A stretch of 27,114 nucleotides of DNA. Source: an uncultured Peptococcaceae bacterium. Its GTDB lineage: Bacteria > Bacillota > Peptococcia > Peptococcales > Peptococcaceae. The stretch lies in NCBI GenBank assembly GCA_902492275.1, contig CABUKW010000025.1, forward strand, positions 1 through 27,114, read 5' to 3'. Below, one piece after another: positions 14,041 to 22,398 of this stretch; the first letter of the stretch is position 1, and each line of letters opens with the position of its first letter. The position numbers were made by a program, and so were the translations under genes. The notes below the pieces were generated by a model. That model was not told the DNA's origin and ran no database searches. It saw nothing but the letters and a program-made list of their open reading frames with translations.

Positions 14041-14121
14041 TCTGTGCCAGCTCTGCGCAATCAGTCAGAAGCAGCCTCGGCTGTTTTCACTAAGAATACC
14101 ACAAGAAGGGATGATGCAAGA

Positions 14122-15390
14122 ATGGGAATGACCATTACACAGAAAATTCTGGCAGCCCATGCCGGTCTGCCGGAGGTAAAAGCGGGACAATTGATTACCG
14201 CCAAAACCGATATTGTACTCAGCAATGATATTACCGGCCCTGTCGCTGTGCGGGAAATGAAGAAGGTAGGCATTACAGAAGTGTTTGATAAAGATAAAAT
14301 TGCCATGATACCAGACCATTTTTCGCCAACCAAAGACATTAAGTCGGCGGAACAGTGCAAGGTAATCCGCGATTTTGCCAAAGAACACAACATCAAGCAT
14401 TATTATGAAGTGGGCCAGATGGGCGTAGAACACTGTCTGTTGCCCGAACAGGGTATTGTAGGCCCCGGCGATTTAATCATCGGCGCCGACTCTCATACCT
14501 GCACCTATGGCGCGCTGGGCGCTTTTGCCACCGGCATGGGCAGCACTGACATCGCCGCCGCCATGATTAGCGGGGAAACTTGGCTGCGGGTTCCAGAAGC
14601 CATCAAGGTAATCGTAACTGGCAAACCGGTAACCCCATGGATTAGCGGCAAAGACGTCATTTTATATCTCATCGGCCAGATTGGCGTCGATGGCGCGTTG
14701 TATCAGTCGCTGGAATTTGTGGGTGACGGTGTGCAGTATCTGTCCATGGACAGCCGCCTGACCATCTGCAATATGGCCATTGAAGCCGGCGCCAAAAACG
14801 GCATTTTTGCCGTGGATGACATCACCAGAGCCTATGTGAAAGACCGGTTCCAGCGGGAACCTGTAGAATATTTCAGCGATGCCGACGCCGAATATGTGCG
14901 GGAAATCGTGATAGATTTGTCTACCCTACAGCCTCAGGTGGCATTTCCGCACCTGCCGTCCAATACCAAAGAAATCGGCACCTTTGGCGACGTAGCCATT
15001 GACCAGGTTGTGATTGGCTCCTGCACCAACGGCCGCATGGAGGACATGCAGGCCGCCGCTAAAATCTTAAAAGGCAAAAAGGTTGCGCCCTATCTGCGCC
15101 TGATTGTTATTCCCGGCACGCCGGAGGTCTACCGGCAGTGCATGAAAGAAGGCCTCATTGACATCTTTATGGAAGCCGGCGGCGTAGTGAGCACGCCTAC
15201 CTGCGGGCCTTGCTTGGGCGGTTATATGGGCATTCTGGCCAAAGGGGAACGGGCCTTGGCTACCACCAACCGCAATTTTATCGGCCGGATGGGCGATCCA
15301 GAAAGTGAAGTTTATCTGTGCAATCCTGTTATTGCAGCAGCGTCTGCCATTACAGGAAAAATTTCTGCACCTGAGGAGGTAGAAGCCTAA
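14122..15390 (+). CDS. leuC: 3-isopropylmalate dehydratase large subunit
   Basis: A 422-residue aconitase-family protein that with LeuD isomerises 2- to 3-isopropylmalate in leucine synthesis. The 4Fe-4S ligands are C301 (GSCTNGRMED) and C361/C364 (TCGPCLGG); GADSHTCTYGALGAFATGMGST forms the substrate region. Its length fits the shorter, LeuC/homoaconitase-like form. The ATG at 14122 (MGMTITQKILAAHAG) matches family starts and has AAGGG upstream; the frame is open further upstream into the T-box but that is leader. The stop overlaps the leuD ATG (TAATG). Expression is governed by the leucine T-box. Confidence 0.95.
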   Translation: MGMTITQKILAAHAGLPEVKAGQLITAKTDIVLSNDITGPVAVREMKKVGITEVFDKDKIAMIPDHFSPTKDIKSAEQCKVIRDFAKEHNIKHYYEVGQMGVEHCLLPEQGIVGPGDLIIGADSHTCTYGALGAFATGMGSTDIAAAMISGETWLRVPEAIKVIVTGKPVTPWISGKDVILYLIGQIGVDGALYQSLEFVGDGVQYLSMDSRLTICNMAIEAGAKNGIFAVDDITRAYVKDRFQREPVEYFSDADAEYVREIVIDLSTLQPQVAFPHLPSNTKEIGTFGDVAIDQVVIGSCTNGRMEDMQAAAKILKGKKVAPYLRLIVIPGTPEVYRQCMKEGLIDIFMEAGGVVSTPTCGPCLGGYMGILAKGERALATTNRNFIGRMGDPESEVYLCNPVIAAASAITGKISAPEEVEA

Positions 15391-15884
15391 TGTATAAGGG
15401 AACAGTATGGAAAGTTGGCAACGATGTAGATACCGACGTCATTATTGCCGCCCGGTATCTCAACGACGCCAGCGATGAAAATATGAGAAAACATTGCCTG
15501 GAGGACGCTATCCCCAATTTCAGCCAGGTGATCAGCGCCGGAGATATTCTGGTAGCCGGCAAAAATTTTGGCTGCGGCAGTTCCCGGGAACATGCGCCAA
15601 TATCCATCAAAGTGTCCGGCATTAGCTGCGTCATTGCCGAAAGCTTTGCCCGCATTTTTTACCGCAACGCCATCAATATTGGTCTGCCTATCATTGCCAG
15701 CCCTCAGGCTGCTGCTGAAATTCAGGCCGGCGACCAACTGGAAATTGATGTGGAACAGGGGATTATCAAAAATCTGTCCCAAGGGAAAACCTATCAGGGA
15801 GAAACCTTCCCGCCCTTTATTCAGGAAATTATCGCCGCAGGCAACCTGTTAAATTATGTCAAGAAAAAGGTGGAAACAAAATGA
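15390..15884 (+). CDS. leuD: 3-isopropylmalate dehydratase small subunit
   Basis: The 164-residue swivel-domain subunit of isopropylmalate isomerase. Clear marks are DVDTDVIIAARYLN near the N-terminus and the loop NFGCGSSREHAPI, which forms part of the active site with LeuC. The ATG overlaps the leuC stop by one base and has GAGGAGGT 9 bases upstream. The end overlaps leuB as ATGA. Length is normal for the short LeuD type that pairs with the 420-residue LeuC. Confidence 0.95.
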   Translation: MYKGTVWKVGNDVDTDVIIAARYLNDASDENMRKHCLEDAIPNFSQVISAGDILVAGKNFGCGSSREHAPISIKVSGISCVIAESFARIFYRNAINIGLPIIASPQAAAEIQAGDQLEIDVEQGIIKNLSQGKTYQGETFPPFIQEIIAAGNLLNYVKKKVETK

Positions 15885-16933
15885 AAATAGCAGTATTAAA
15901 AGGGGACGGCATCGGCCCTGAAATTGTAGAAGCAGCCCAAGTGGTATTGAACAAAACAGCAGAAAAATTTGGTCTGGATATTCAATATGCCGAAGCCCTA
16001 TTTGGCGGCGCAGCCTATGATGTATACGGCGCGCCTTATCCAGAGGCGTCACAGAAAATCGTGGAACAGTGCGACGCCGTTTTGCTGGGCGCAGTAGGCG
16101 CCCCCAAATACGACAAGGTAGAACCCAGTTCTCTGCGCCCGGAAAGCGGATTGTTGGCCATCCGTAAATCATTAGGATTGTATTGCAATATCCGGCCCAT
16201 CCAATATTATGATTTTCTGGCTGACCGCGTAGTGTGGAAAAAAGGCTTATTAGATGGATTGGATATTGTCATTTGCCGGGAATTGACCGGCGGCGCTTAC
16301 TTTGGCAAACGGGATCATGATGAAAACAGCGCTTACGATACCATATCCTGCAGCCGTCCCGAAATTGAACGCATTGTGCGGGACGCCTTTGAAATGGCGA
16401 AAAACCGCGACCGCAAAATTCTGCACTCCATTGACAAAGCCAATGTGCTGGACAGCTCCCGCCTATGGAGAAAAGTGGTCAATGAAATAGCCGCAGACTA
16501 TCCCGAAGTGGAAGTGCATCATATGTATGTGGACAACGCCGCCATGCAGCTGGTTGTCAACCCGACCCAGTTTGACGTCATTGTGACGGAAAATATGTTT
16601 GGCGATATTTTAAGCGACGAATCAGCGGCGCTGGGCGGTTCGCTGGGGATGCTGCCATCAGCCAGTCTGGGCGGCAAAATCAGCCTGTTTGAACCATCCC
16701 ATGGTTCTGCGCCCGATATTGCCGGTCAGAACATCGCCAATCCAATTGCCACCATTTTATCAGCCGCTATGTTATTGCGCTTCTCCGCCAAAAATGAAGC
16801 CGCTGCGCGGGCCATTGAAGACGCCGTAAACGCAGTGTTAGCCGATAACATCAAAACCCCTGATTTGGCCGATGATGACAGCAAGGTGGTTGGCACCATG
16901 GAAATGGCAGAAGAGATTGCAGCAAGAATTTAA
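15881..16933 (+). CDS. leuB: 3-isopropylmalate dehydrogenase
   Basis: A 350-residue NAD-dependent beta-decarboxylating dehydrogenase that oxidises 3-isopropylmalate to the leucine keto acid precursor. It begins MKIAVLKGDGIGPEI, carries RELTGGAYFGKRDHD, the catalytic and metal region (DNAAMQLV, VTENMFGDILSDE) and the NAD-binding EPSHGSAPDIAGQNIANP. It is the last gene of the leuCDB operon and overlaps leuD by four bases. leuA, needed for the first leucine step, is not in the window. A terminator follows 70 bases after the stop. Confidence 0.96.
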   Translation: MKIAVLKGDGIGPEIVEAAQVVLNKTAEKFGLDIQYAEALFGGAAYDVYGAPYPEASQKIVEQCDAVLLGAVGAPKYDKVEPSSLRPESGLLAIRKSLGLYCNIRPIQYYDFLADRVVWKKGLLDGLDIVICRELTGGAYFGKRDHDENSAYDTISCSRPEIERIVRDAFEMAKNRDRKILHSIDKANVLDSSRLWRKVVNEIAADYPEVEVHHMYVDNAAMQLVVNPTQFDVIVTENMFGDILSDESAALGGSLGMLPSASLGGKISLFEPSHGSAPDIAGQNIANPIATILSAAMLLRFSAKNEAAARAIEDAVNAVLADNIKTPDLADDDSKVVGTMEMAEEIAARI

Positions 16934-17002
16934 ATAGAGCAGAATATCACAACAGAAAGCTTCAGTAGGGCATTTATGAGACAGCAGCAGAATTGTTTTC
17001 GG

Positions 17003-17045
17003 AAAACGGCGTAGCTTGCGGGCTATGCCGTTTTGATTTTTCTTC
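17003..17045 (+). terminator. Terminator of leuCDB
   Basis: AAAACGGCGTAGC (17003-17015) pairs with GCTATGCCGTTTT (17022-17034), 13 base pairs with one G-U, over a 6-base loop, followed by GATTTTTCTT. Confidence 0.85.
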
Positions 17046-17124
17046 ATTTTATCGTGACAGCCTTGCCCGCAGTTCTCCCATTTCATTTTCAATTACTGAT
17101 TTTTTGCAATTTGTTTCCAACATA

Positions 17125-17153
17125 TTGCAAGAATTTGGTTTGTCGGCTATAAT
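17125..17153 (+). promoter_or_regulatory. Strong promoter with no obvious gene
   Basis: TTGCAA (17125-17130), 17 bases, TATAAT (17148-17153). It points rightward, yet the next bases encode only a 7-codon ORF (from 17180). It may be the old promoter of a gene displaced by the accessory DNA that begins soon after, or may add to expression of the surface protein. Confidence 0.5.
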
Positions 17154-17239
17154 GTATCTGATAGAAAGATTGTCGTTTCATGGAGATTTTTTCTCGCAAA
17201 TGACGGGGTGTAAACGCTCTTTTATTTTTAGAAAGGGGC

Positions 17240-17269
17240 TTGACAGGATATGATAGCTCGCGATATACT
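17240..17269 (+). promoter_or_regulatory. Promoter directly before the GACA tract
   Basis: TTGACA (17240-17245), 18 bases, TATACT (17264-17269). The predicted transcription start, near 17276, falls in the first GACA units. It is the likely promoter of the surface-protein unit. Confidence 0.55.
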
Positions 17270-17272
17270 CAC

Positions 17273-17325
<53 letters not shown>

Positions 17326-17375
17326 TAGCAGGATAAGTCTGTCCTTTTTTCCTGCGTACAATCAGAGTTTCCTAA

Positions 17376-17480
17376 CGCCGTTTCAAGGGACGTGCTGCGT
17401 CCACGGTCATTCCGTGGGCGGGGCGCGTCCTTTTTGCGCTTTGGCAAACCCGACGTTTGGGGAAAGGGGGTGTCCGCAGA
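17376..17480 (+). other. Hairpin-rich leader region
   Basis: Three hairpins follow one another: GGACG-TGCTG-CGTCC (17389-17403), CCACGG-TCATT-CCGTGG (about 17401-17417), and CAAAC...GTTTG (about 17446-17459). An outer pairing of AAGGGACG with CGTCCTTT, followed by TTTTTG, could form a branched terminator-like fold. It may be a structured 5' leader. No known RNA family is recognised. Confidence 0.35.
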
Positions 17481-17490
17481 GTGTATAGCC

Positions 17491-17619
17491 ATGAAACCAG
17501 CGTTCCGGAGTTTTGATACTGGCCGCTTTTGCTGCGGGGTAGCTTTGGGCGCAGCAAAAGCGCTGCCGCCAACCGAGGGGAGGTTGAGAAATGGAACAGA
17601 TCAAACGGTATGCGTTTGA
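17491..17619 (+). CDS. Possible 42-residue small protein before the surface-protein frame
   Basis: ATG at 17491 encodes MKPAFRSFDTGRF... ending DQTVCV. There is no convincing ribosome site: GGGGTG lies too far upstream. It overlaps the start of the next ORF by 29 bases. The product is cysteine-containing and basic, and I do not recognise it with confidence. It may simply be an open stretch of accessory DNA. Confidence 0.2.
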   Translation: MKPAFRSFDTGRFCCGVALGAAKALPPTEGRLRNGTDQTVCV

Positions 17620-17920
17620 GGATGAAGTGATTGAAGTTCCACTGCGATGGGACGAGGGCACCCAAACGTATGTGGAAGATTACAAAAGCGTGATTGAAAA
17701 CCCGATCTACTCGCCATCAGGGCGGCCTGTCCTTTTGACCATTGAGGACGCCTGCCCCTATACCGATATGGTGGACGATGACCCGGTCAGCATTGACTGC
17801 GGCTCCTGCCGCCACGATCACCAATTCCCCGGCTCTCTGCTGGGGGATGCAGGAATGAACAAAGACGCTCTGGCGGGAAACCCAAAAGAATCAAATCCAG
17901 AGCAAAAAGGAGGATACAAC
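17591..17920 (+). other. Small accessory-element-type ORF fused in frame to the surface protein
   Basis: The ATG at 17591 has a strong GGGGAGG site 7 bases upstream. It encodes 110 residues (MEQIKRYAFEDEVIEVPLRW..., later LTIEDACPY and VSIDCGSC) and then runs without a stop into the signal peptide at 17921. From memory it resembles short cytoplasmic proteins in clostridial conjugative elements; I cannot verify that. The last 25 residues (after PGSLLGDAG) look unrelated to the front, as if the native stop was lost by a frameshift. Either this is an N-terminal extension that would hide the signal peptide, or a separate gene whose tail was fused. Two good ribosome sites in one open frame favour two translation starts. 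Confidence 0.5.
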
Positions 17921-20900
17921 ATGAAAAAACGAATTTTGGCGGTACTGCTCTGCTTTTGCCTGCTTGTGGGGCTTCTGTCGACGGCGGCATTTGCAGTGGA
18001 AACAGACACAGGCAAGGCCATTCAGCTTGGCATTGGCGGGATTACCGGCTATGCGGCTACCAACAGCTATGACTATATCTATTTCGGCTACTGGGAGGCC
18101 ACGGACACATACACCACTTCCGGCCCCATTAAATGGCGGGTATTAGATACGAAAACCAATATGGATAATGCCACAGAGGGCGACGGACTTTTCCTGCTGT
18201 CTGATATACTATTTGGAACAGGCAAAAACGGCGGCGTGTATTTTCAGCAGGTCAAACATTGGGTTGACAGTAACAGCATATATCATCAAGGCAGCGCGCC
18301 TTCTAATGGCGACCACAGCACTTGCCTGCTCTGGAACTCATGGCAGGGCAGCGACGCGCAAAAATGGTGCAATAGCTTTTATGATACCTACTTGACCACG
18401 CAGGAGCAGAGCGCAGTTTTGGCGACAACGAAAAGCGACGGAGAATTTATCGCCAACGAAGGTAAATCAAGTAGCTATAGATACACGCTTGCTGCTTCTG
18501 AAAACATTTTAAACAGCGACAAGGTATTTTTCCTGTCAGCAGAGGAAGCGAACGAGAAGGCATACGGCTTCACAGAGTATACCGTGGAAGGATGGCCCTA
18601 TTCAGCTGACCACGCGCGTGTGGCCTATTATGGAAATACGAATAAGCTCGGCTCTTGGTGGCTCCGTTCTCCTGTGTCCACAAATGTCGCTAGTACCGTA
18701 GGCTCGATCCCCGTCAACGGTTTTGTGTTCAGCAGCAACCCGGCCGGTGACAAGGCGGCTCGCCCCGCTTTTAACTTAAATCAGAACTCTGTCCTCTTTA
18801 CATCGGCTGCGGTTGACGGCAAATCCTCCGGCGCCGTGGGAGCAGGTTCGCTGCAAGCTGTTTCCGACTATTCCGGCACTGAATGGAAGCTGACGTTATT
18901 GGACACAAACCGCAGCTTTTCAGCAAATGTGGACGGGCAGACAAACGTTTCCGCATCAGCAGGCGGCAGCGTACAGATTACCTATTCCGGCGCACAGACG
19001 GGTGATAACGAATATGTTTCCGTCCTGCTCTGCGACAGCAGCGATAACGTCCTTTACTACGGAAATATCGTTCAGAACAGTGAAAATGGCACGGTGGCAA
19101 TTAACATTCCGTCGGAGCTTGCGGAGGGCAACTACACCCTCAAGGTGTTTAGCGAGCAGTACAACGGGACTGAAAAAACCGACTACGCCAGTGCTTTCCA
19201 AAACATCAGCTTGAAAATTGCTGATTTACAGCAGGAAACAACGACGAGCGCCGTATTTACCGCCACAGGCGATAACGGCGGCACGCTTTCCAATGTAGAT
19301 ACCTCCATGAAGTACAGCGTGGACGGCGGTAATACATGGAACGATATTCCCGGCGAAGCGATGGAGATTAGCGGAGTGACGACGGAAAATGGGATAAAAG
19401 TATACAAACAGGGAAACGGTACAACAACCTCCGACTCTGAAGTGCAGACCATTGATGTGACGCAGGCGGCACAGCCTACAGGTGTTGATAAATCGGACTG
19501 CACCACACCTCAGCAGAACGACGGGCAGATTACCGACGTTGATACCACGATGGAATACAGACTGTCCGGCGATTCCGACTGGACGGCGGTTACTGGAAAT
19601 CCTGTTACGGGACTTACCAACGGCACCTATGAAATCCGTGTAAAGGCAAGCGGAACGGTTCTCGCTTCTACCGCTGCAACCGTTACCATTGGCGCACATA
19701 CCTGTGTACATCAGGGCGGCACAGCCACCTGTACAGAACAGGCAACCTGTGAAATCTGCAATGAAAAATACGGCAGTTTGGGCGCACACAAACTTTTACT
19801 TACGACAAAGGTGGAAGAAACCTGCACCACAGACGGCAAAGAAGCATATTACACCTGCGAAGTCTGCGGGAAATATTTTGAGGACGAAGCGGGGGATACC
19901 GAGATCGCGAACCTTGACGAATGGGGGATTATCCCGACAGCCGGTCATAAGTCAGGAACCGAATGGAAATCTGATGCAGATAACCACTGGAAAGAATGCA
20001 CGGTTGCAGGCTGCGGCGTGATTATCGACGACAGTAAAGCGGCGCATACCGCAAGCGACTGGATTACCGATACAGCCGCCACAGAAACCACCGACGGCAC
20101 GAAACACAAAGAATGTACCGTCTGCGGCTATGTGCTGGAAACTGGAACTATCCCGGCTACGGGAATCGGTCATACGCACAGCTACGGCGAAAGTTGGAAA
20201 TTCGACGGAGATAACCACTGGCATGCGTGTTCCTGCGGAGATAAGACCGATGTTGCGGCGCATAGCGAAACGGACGACGGGGATTGCACGACTGCGGTAG
20301 AGTGTACCGTCTGCAGCTATGTAACAAAGGCAGCGGAAACAAGCCACAGCTTCACAAGCTACACTTTCAACAACGACGCCTCCTGTACCACCGATGGCAC
20401 CGAAACGGCAACGTGCGATCACGACGGCTGCACCGTGACAGATACGCGGACAGACAGCGGCTCGGCAAACGGCCACGCATGGGAAGATAATTATACCGTG
20501 GATAAGGCGGCTACCTGTACCGAGGACGGGAGCAGATCAATCCATTGTAAAAATTGCGACGTGGTAAAGGATAGCGAGGTTATCCCAAAAACCGGGCATA
20601 CCTACGGCGAATTGATTGCAAAGAAGCCCGCTACCTATTCTGCAACAGGCATGAAAGCGCATTATATTTGTTCCCAATGCGGCGGTTACTTTGACGAAAA
20701 TAAAAATCCTATCAACGAGGCGGATTTAATTATTCCAAAATTGACCGGCGGCGGTTCGTCTTCTGGCGGTGGTTCGGCCACTTACTACACATTGACCTTT
20801 GAAACAAACGGCGGCAGCGCCATTGCAAAAGTCAGTGGAAAATTCGGCAGAACCATTTCCCTTTCCGGCTATGTCCCAACCCGCGACGGTTATGACTTTA

Positions 20901-21559
20901 GCGGTTGGTATTCCGATGAGGAGCTGACGAATAAGATCACAGAAATCAAGCTGGCAGGCAATCAGACGGTCTATGCAGGGTGGACGGAAAGAAAAGAAAA
21001 TTCCAACATAGGCGCAGGCAACCCGTTCACTGACGTAAAAGAAACAGACTGGTTTTATGACGATGCGATGTTTGTCTACGGAAAGGGCTTAATGGCAGGC
21101 ACCAGCGGCACCACCTTTTCACCGTACAGCAACACCACCCGCGCCCAGATTGCCGTGATCTTTTACCGGCTGGCGGGCAGTCCTGTTGTGGAGGGCAAAA
21201 ACACCTTTACCGACGTAGCGAACGCCTGGTATTATGACGGGGTGACATGGGCGCAGCAAAGCGGTATCATGGACGGCTATGGAAATAATCTATTCGGCCC
21301 CAATGATCCTGTTACCCGCGAACAGCTTGCGTCGATTTTCTGCCGCTACGCCCAGTACAAGGGCTACGATATGGCGATCACAGGGAACCTTGACAGCTTT
21401 ACCGACAAGGATCGTGTTTCTGCATGGGCACAGCAAGCTGTGAAATGGGCGGTTGGAAACGGCATACTGGGCGGCAGGGAAAATCATCTCCTTGACCCGA
21501 AAGGCACCGCTACCAGGGCCGAGATTGCCGCTATGCTTCACCGTTTCATAGAGAACTAA
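17921..21559 (+). CDS. Large mosaic SLH surface protein (DUF6273-like, cysteine repeats, InlB-type repeat, three SLH)
   Basis: Counting from the ATG at 17921, which follows AAAGGAGG, this is a 1,212-residue exported protein. A signal peptide (MKKRILAVLLCFCLLVGLLS, cut after AFA) is followed by a domain of about 260 residues ending in WWLRSP (246-251) and ARPAFNL, the DUF6273-like pattern of clostridial surface proteins. Beta-sandwich segments come next. Then there is a stretch (about 595-940) of repeated short units with CxxC pairs and HTYGE or GH motifs. After it come a GGGSSSGGGS linker, an InlB B-repeat (about 955-1020: YTLTFETNGG, GYDFSGWYSD, TVYAGWTE) and three C-terminal SLH domains (TRAQIAVIFYRLAGS, TREQLASIFCRYAQY, TRAEIAAMLHRF). 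A surface adhesin or matrix role is likely. Style is clostridial and unlike the host SLH protein, suggesting transfer. Confidence 0.88.
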   Translation: MKKRILAVLLCFCLLVGLLSTAAFAVETDTGKAIQLGIGGITGYAATNSYDYIYFGYWEATDTYTTSGPIKWRVLDTKTNMDNATEGDGLFLLSDILFGTGKNGGVYFQQVKHWVDSNSIYHQGSAPSNGDHSTCLLWNSWQGSDAQKWCNSFYDTYLTTQEQSAVLATTKSDGEFIANEGKSSSYRYTLAASENILNSDKVFFLSAEEANEKAYGFTEYTVEGWPYSADHARVAYYGNTNKLGSWWLRSPVSTNVASTVGSIPVNGFVFSSNPAGDKAARPAFNLNQNSVLFTSAAVDGKSSGAVGAGSLQAVSDYSGTEWKLTLLDTNRSFSANVDGQTNVSASAGGSVQITYSGAQTGDNEYVSVLLCDSSDNVLYYGNIVQNSENGTVAINIPSELAEGNYTLKVFSEQYNGTEKTDYASAFQNISLKIADLQQETTTSAVFTATGDNGGTLSNVDTSMKYSVDGGNTWNDIPGEAMEISGVTTENGIKVYKQGNGTTTSDSEVQTIDVTQAAQPTGVDKSDCTTPQQNDGQITDVDTTMEYRLSGDSDWTAVTGNPVTGLTNGTYEIRVKASGTVLASTAATVTIGAHTCVHQGGTATCTEQATCEICNEKYGSLGAHKLLLTTKVEETCTTDGKEAYYTCEVCGKYFEDEAGDTEIANLDEWGIIPTAGHKSGTEWKSDADNHWKECTVAGCGVIIDDSKAAHTASDWITDTAATETTDGTKHKECTVCGYVLETGTIPATGIGHTHSYGESWKFDGDNHWHACSCGDKTDVAAHSETDDGDCTTAVECTVCSYVTKAAETSHSFTSYTFNNDASCTTDGTETATCDHDGCTVTDTRTDSGSANGHAWEDNYTVDKAATCTEDGSRSIHCKNCDVVKDSEVIPKTGHTYGELIAKKPATYSATGMKAHYICSQCGGYFDENKNPINEADLIIPKLTGGGSSSGGGSATYYTLTFETNGGSAIAKVSGKFGRTISLSGYVPTRDGYDFSGWYSDEELTNKITEIKLAGNQTVYAGWTERKENSNIGAGNPFTDVKETDWFYDDAMFVYGKGLMAGTSGTTFSPYSNTTRAQIAVIFYRLAGSPVVEGKNTFTDVANAWYYDGVTWAQQSGIMDGYGNNLFGPNDPVTREQLASIFCRYAQYKGYDMAITGNLDSFTDKDRVSAWAQQAVKWAVGNGILGGRENHLLDPKGTATRAEIAAMLHRFIEN

Positions 21560-21620
21560 GATGGCATATCCTATTGGACAACATGAAAATATGAAAAAGG
21601 GGTTGTAAAAAAGCCCAAAA

Positions 21621-21665
21621 AGAAAAATCGCTGAAGTTTCCTGACTTCAGCGATTTTTCTTTTCG
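21621..21665 (+). terminator. Terminator of the surface-protein gene
   Basis: AGAAAAATCGCTGAAG (21621-21636) pairs perfectly over 16 bases with CTTCAGCGATTTTTCT (21645-21660), with an 8-base loop and more T after it. Confidence 0.93.
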
Positions 21666-22030
21666 ACCCTTAATTTTCAAGAGTTAAACCTAACCAACGG
21701 GTCGAACTGTGGCGGCAACAGGCCCGAAAGCGGCAGCAGAGAGAATGACAGCGGCCAATGCCCTATCACTGCCGCATTGAAAAACTGGCTTACGGCCAAG
21801 CAGTACGCCTCCAGCGCATTTCGCACAGAAAAACGTGCTTCAATCGCGTTTTATAAGCGCTAGCAGTATCGCACTCTACAAATATTTGCCGTACAAAATG
21901 CAAAAGAACACAAAACAATAGCTACCGCTCTATGGGTTTCAGCTCCCCGCTATCTTTGTCAACATTCTGCGCCAATATGGACGAACGGCGCAGGCTGTCT
22001 TTAGGCGGTGAATGTAGTCCACAAAGCTAA
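21660..22030 (+). pseudogene. Decayed coding remnants after the surface gene
   Basis: Two adjoining open stretches lack proper starts. One, 21660-21863, reads 67 codons with protein-like composition (ITAALKNWLTAKQYASSAF, FRTEKRASIAFYKR) and no ATG or ribosome site. The second, 21857-22030, is in another frame and ends CANMDERRRLSLGGECSPQS. Both look like fragments of former genes in accessory DNA. I cannot name them. From 22031 to 22294 the sequence becomes AT-rich, with degenerate AGCAAAAAAA and GGGCAAC/GGGCAGC repeats and no gene. Confidence 0.35.
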
Positions 22031-22294
22031 AGACAGGTAAGTCGGTGTCCATTGCCTGACGCTTGAAGCGCACTTAAAGCATGTTTGAAGTACGTTTTTT
22101 TATGCGAATGTGCGAATGGTTGGGTAGGGGCAGGATCGGTAAAGGATAGCAAAAAGTAAACTTCGAAGGGGAGCAAAAAAATCGAAGTGTAGCAAAAAAA
22201 CAAAGGGCAACAAATAAAAGAAGGGCAGCAAATAACATCGAAAATAGAAGAAAAATAAAATCCAACCGCCCTAAAGAAATACAACGCATTTTGG

Positions 22295-22324
22295 TTGTAA
22301 TACAAGCTATTTTTATGGTATGAT
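22295..22324 (+). promoter_or_regulatory. Promoter of recJ
   Basis: TTGTAA (22295-22300), 18 bases, then TATGAT (22319-22324) with an extended TGG before it. The -35 region is part of a perfect dyad TTGTA-A-TACAA. Start would lie near 22331, 68 bases before the recJ ATG. Confidence 0.5.
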
Positions 22325-22398
22325 ATATAATTAAATAGATGATTTTGATGTTTTTTCGATTGATAAAGGACAAATCGAAAAAAGGGGTGATAGGAACC

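Noticed and set aside
14044..14121. Extension of leuC upstream to the T-box terminator
   Set aside because: The region is leader RNA, and MGMTITQKIL is the usual LeuC start.
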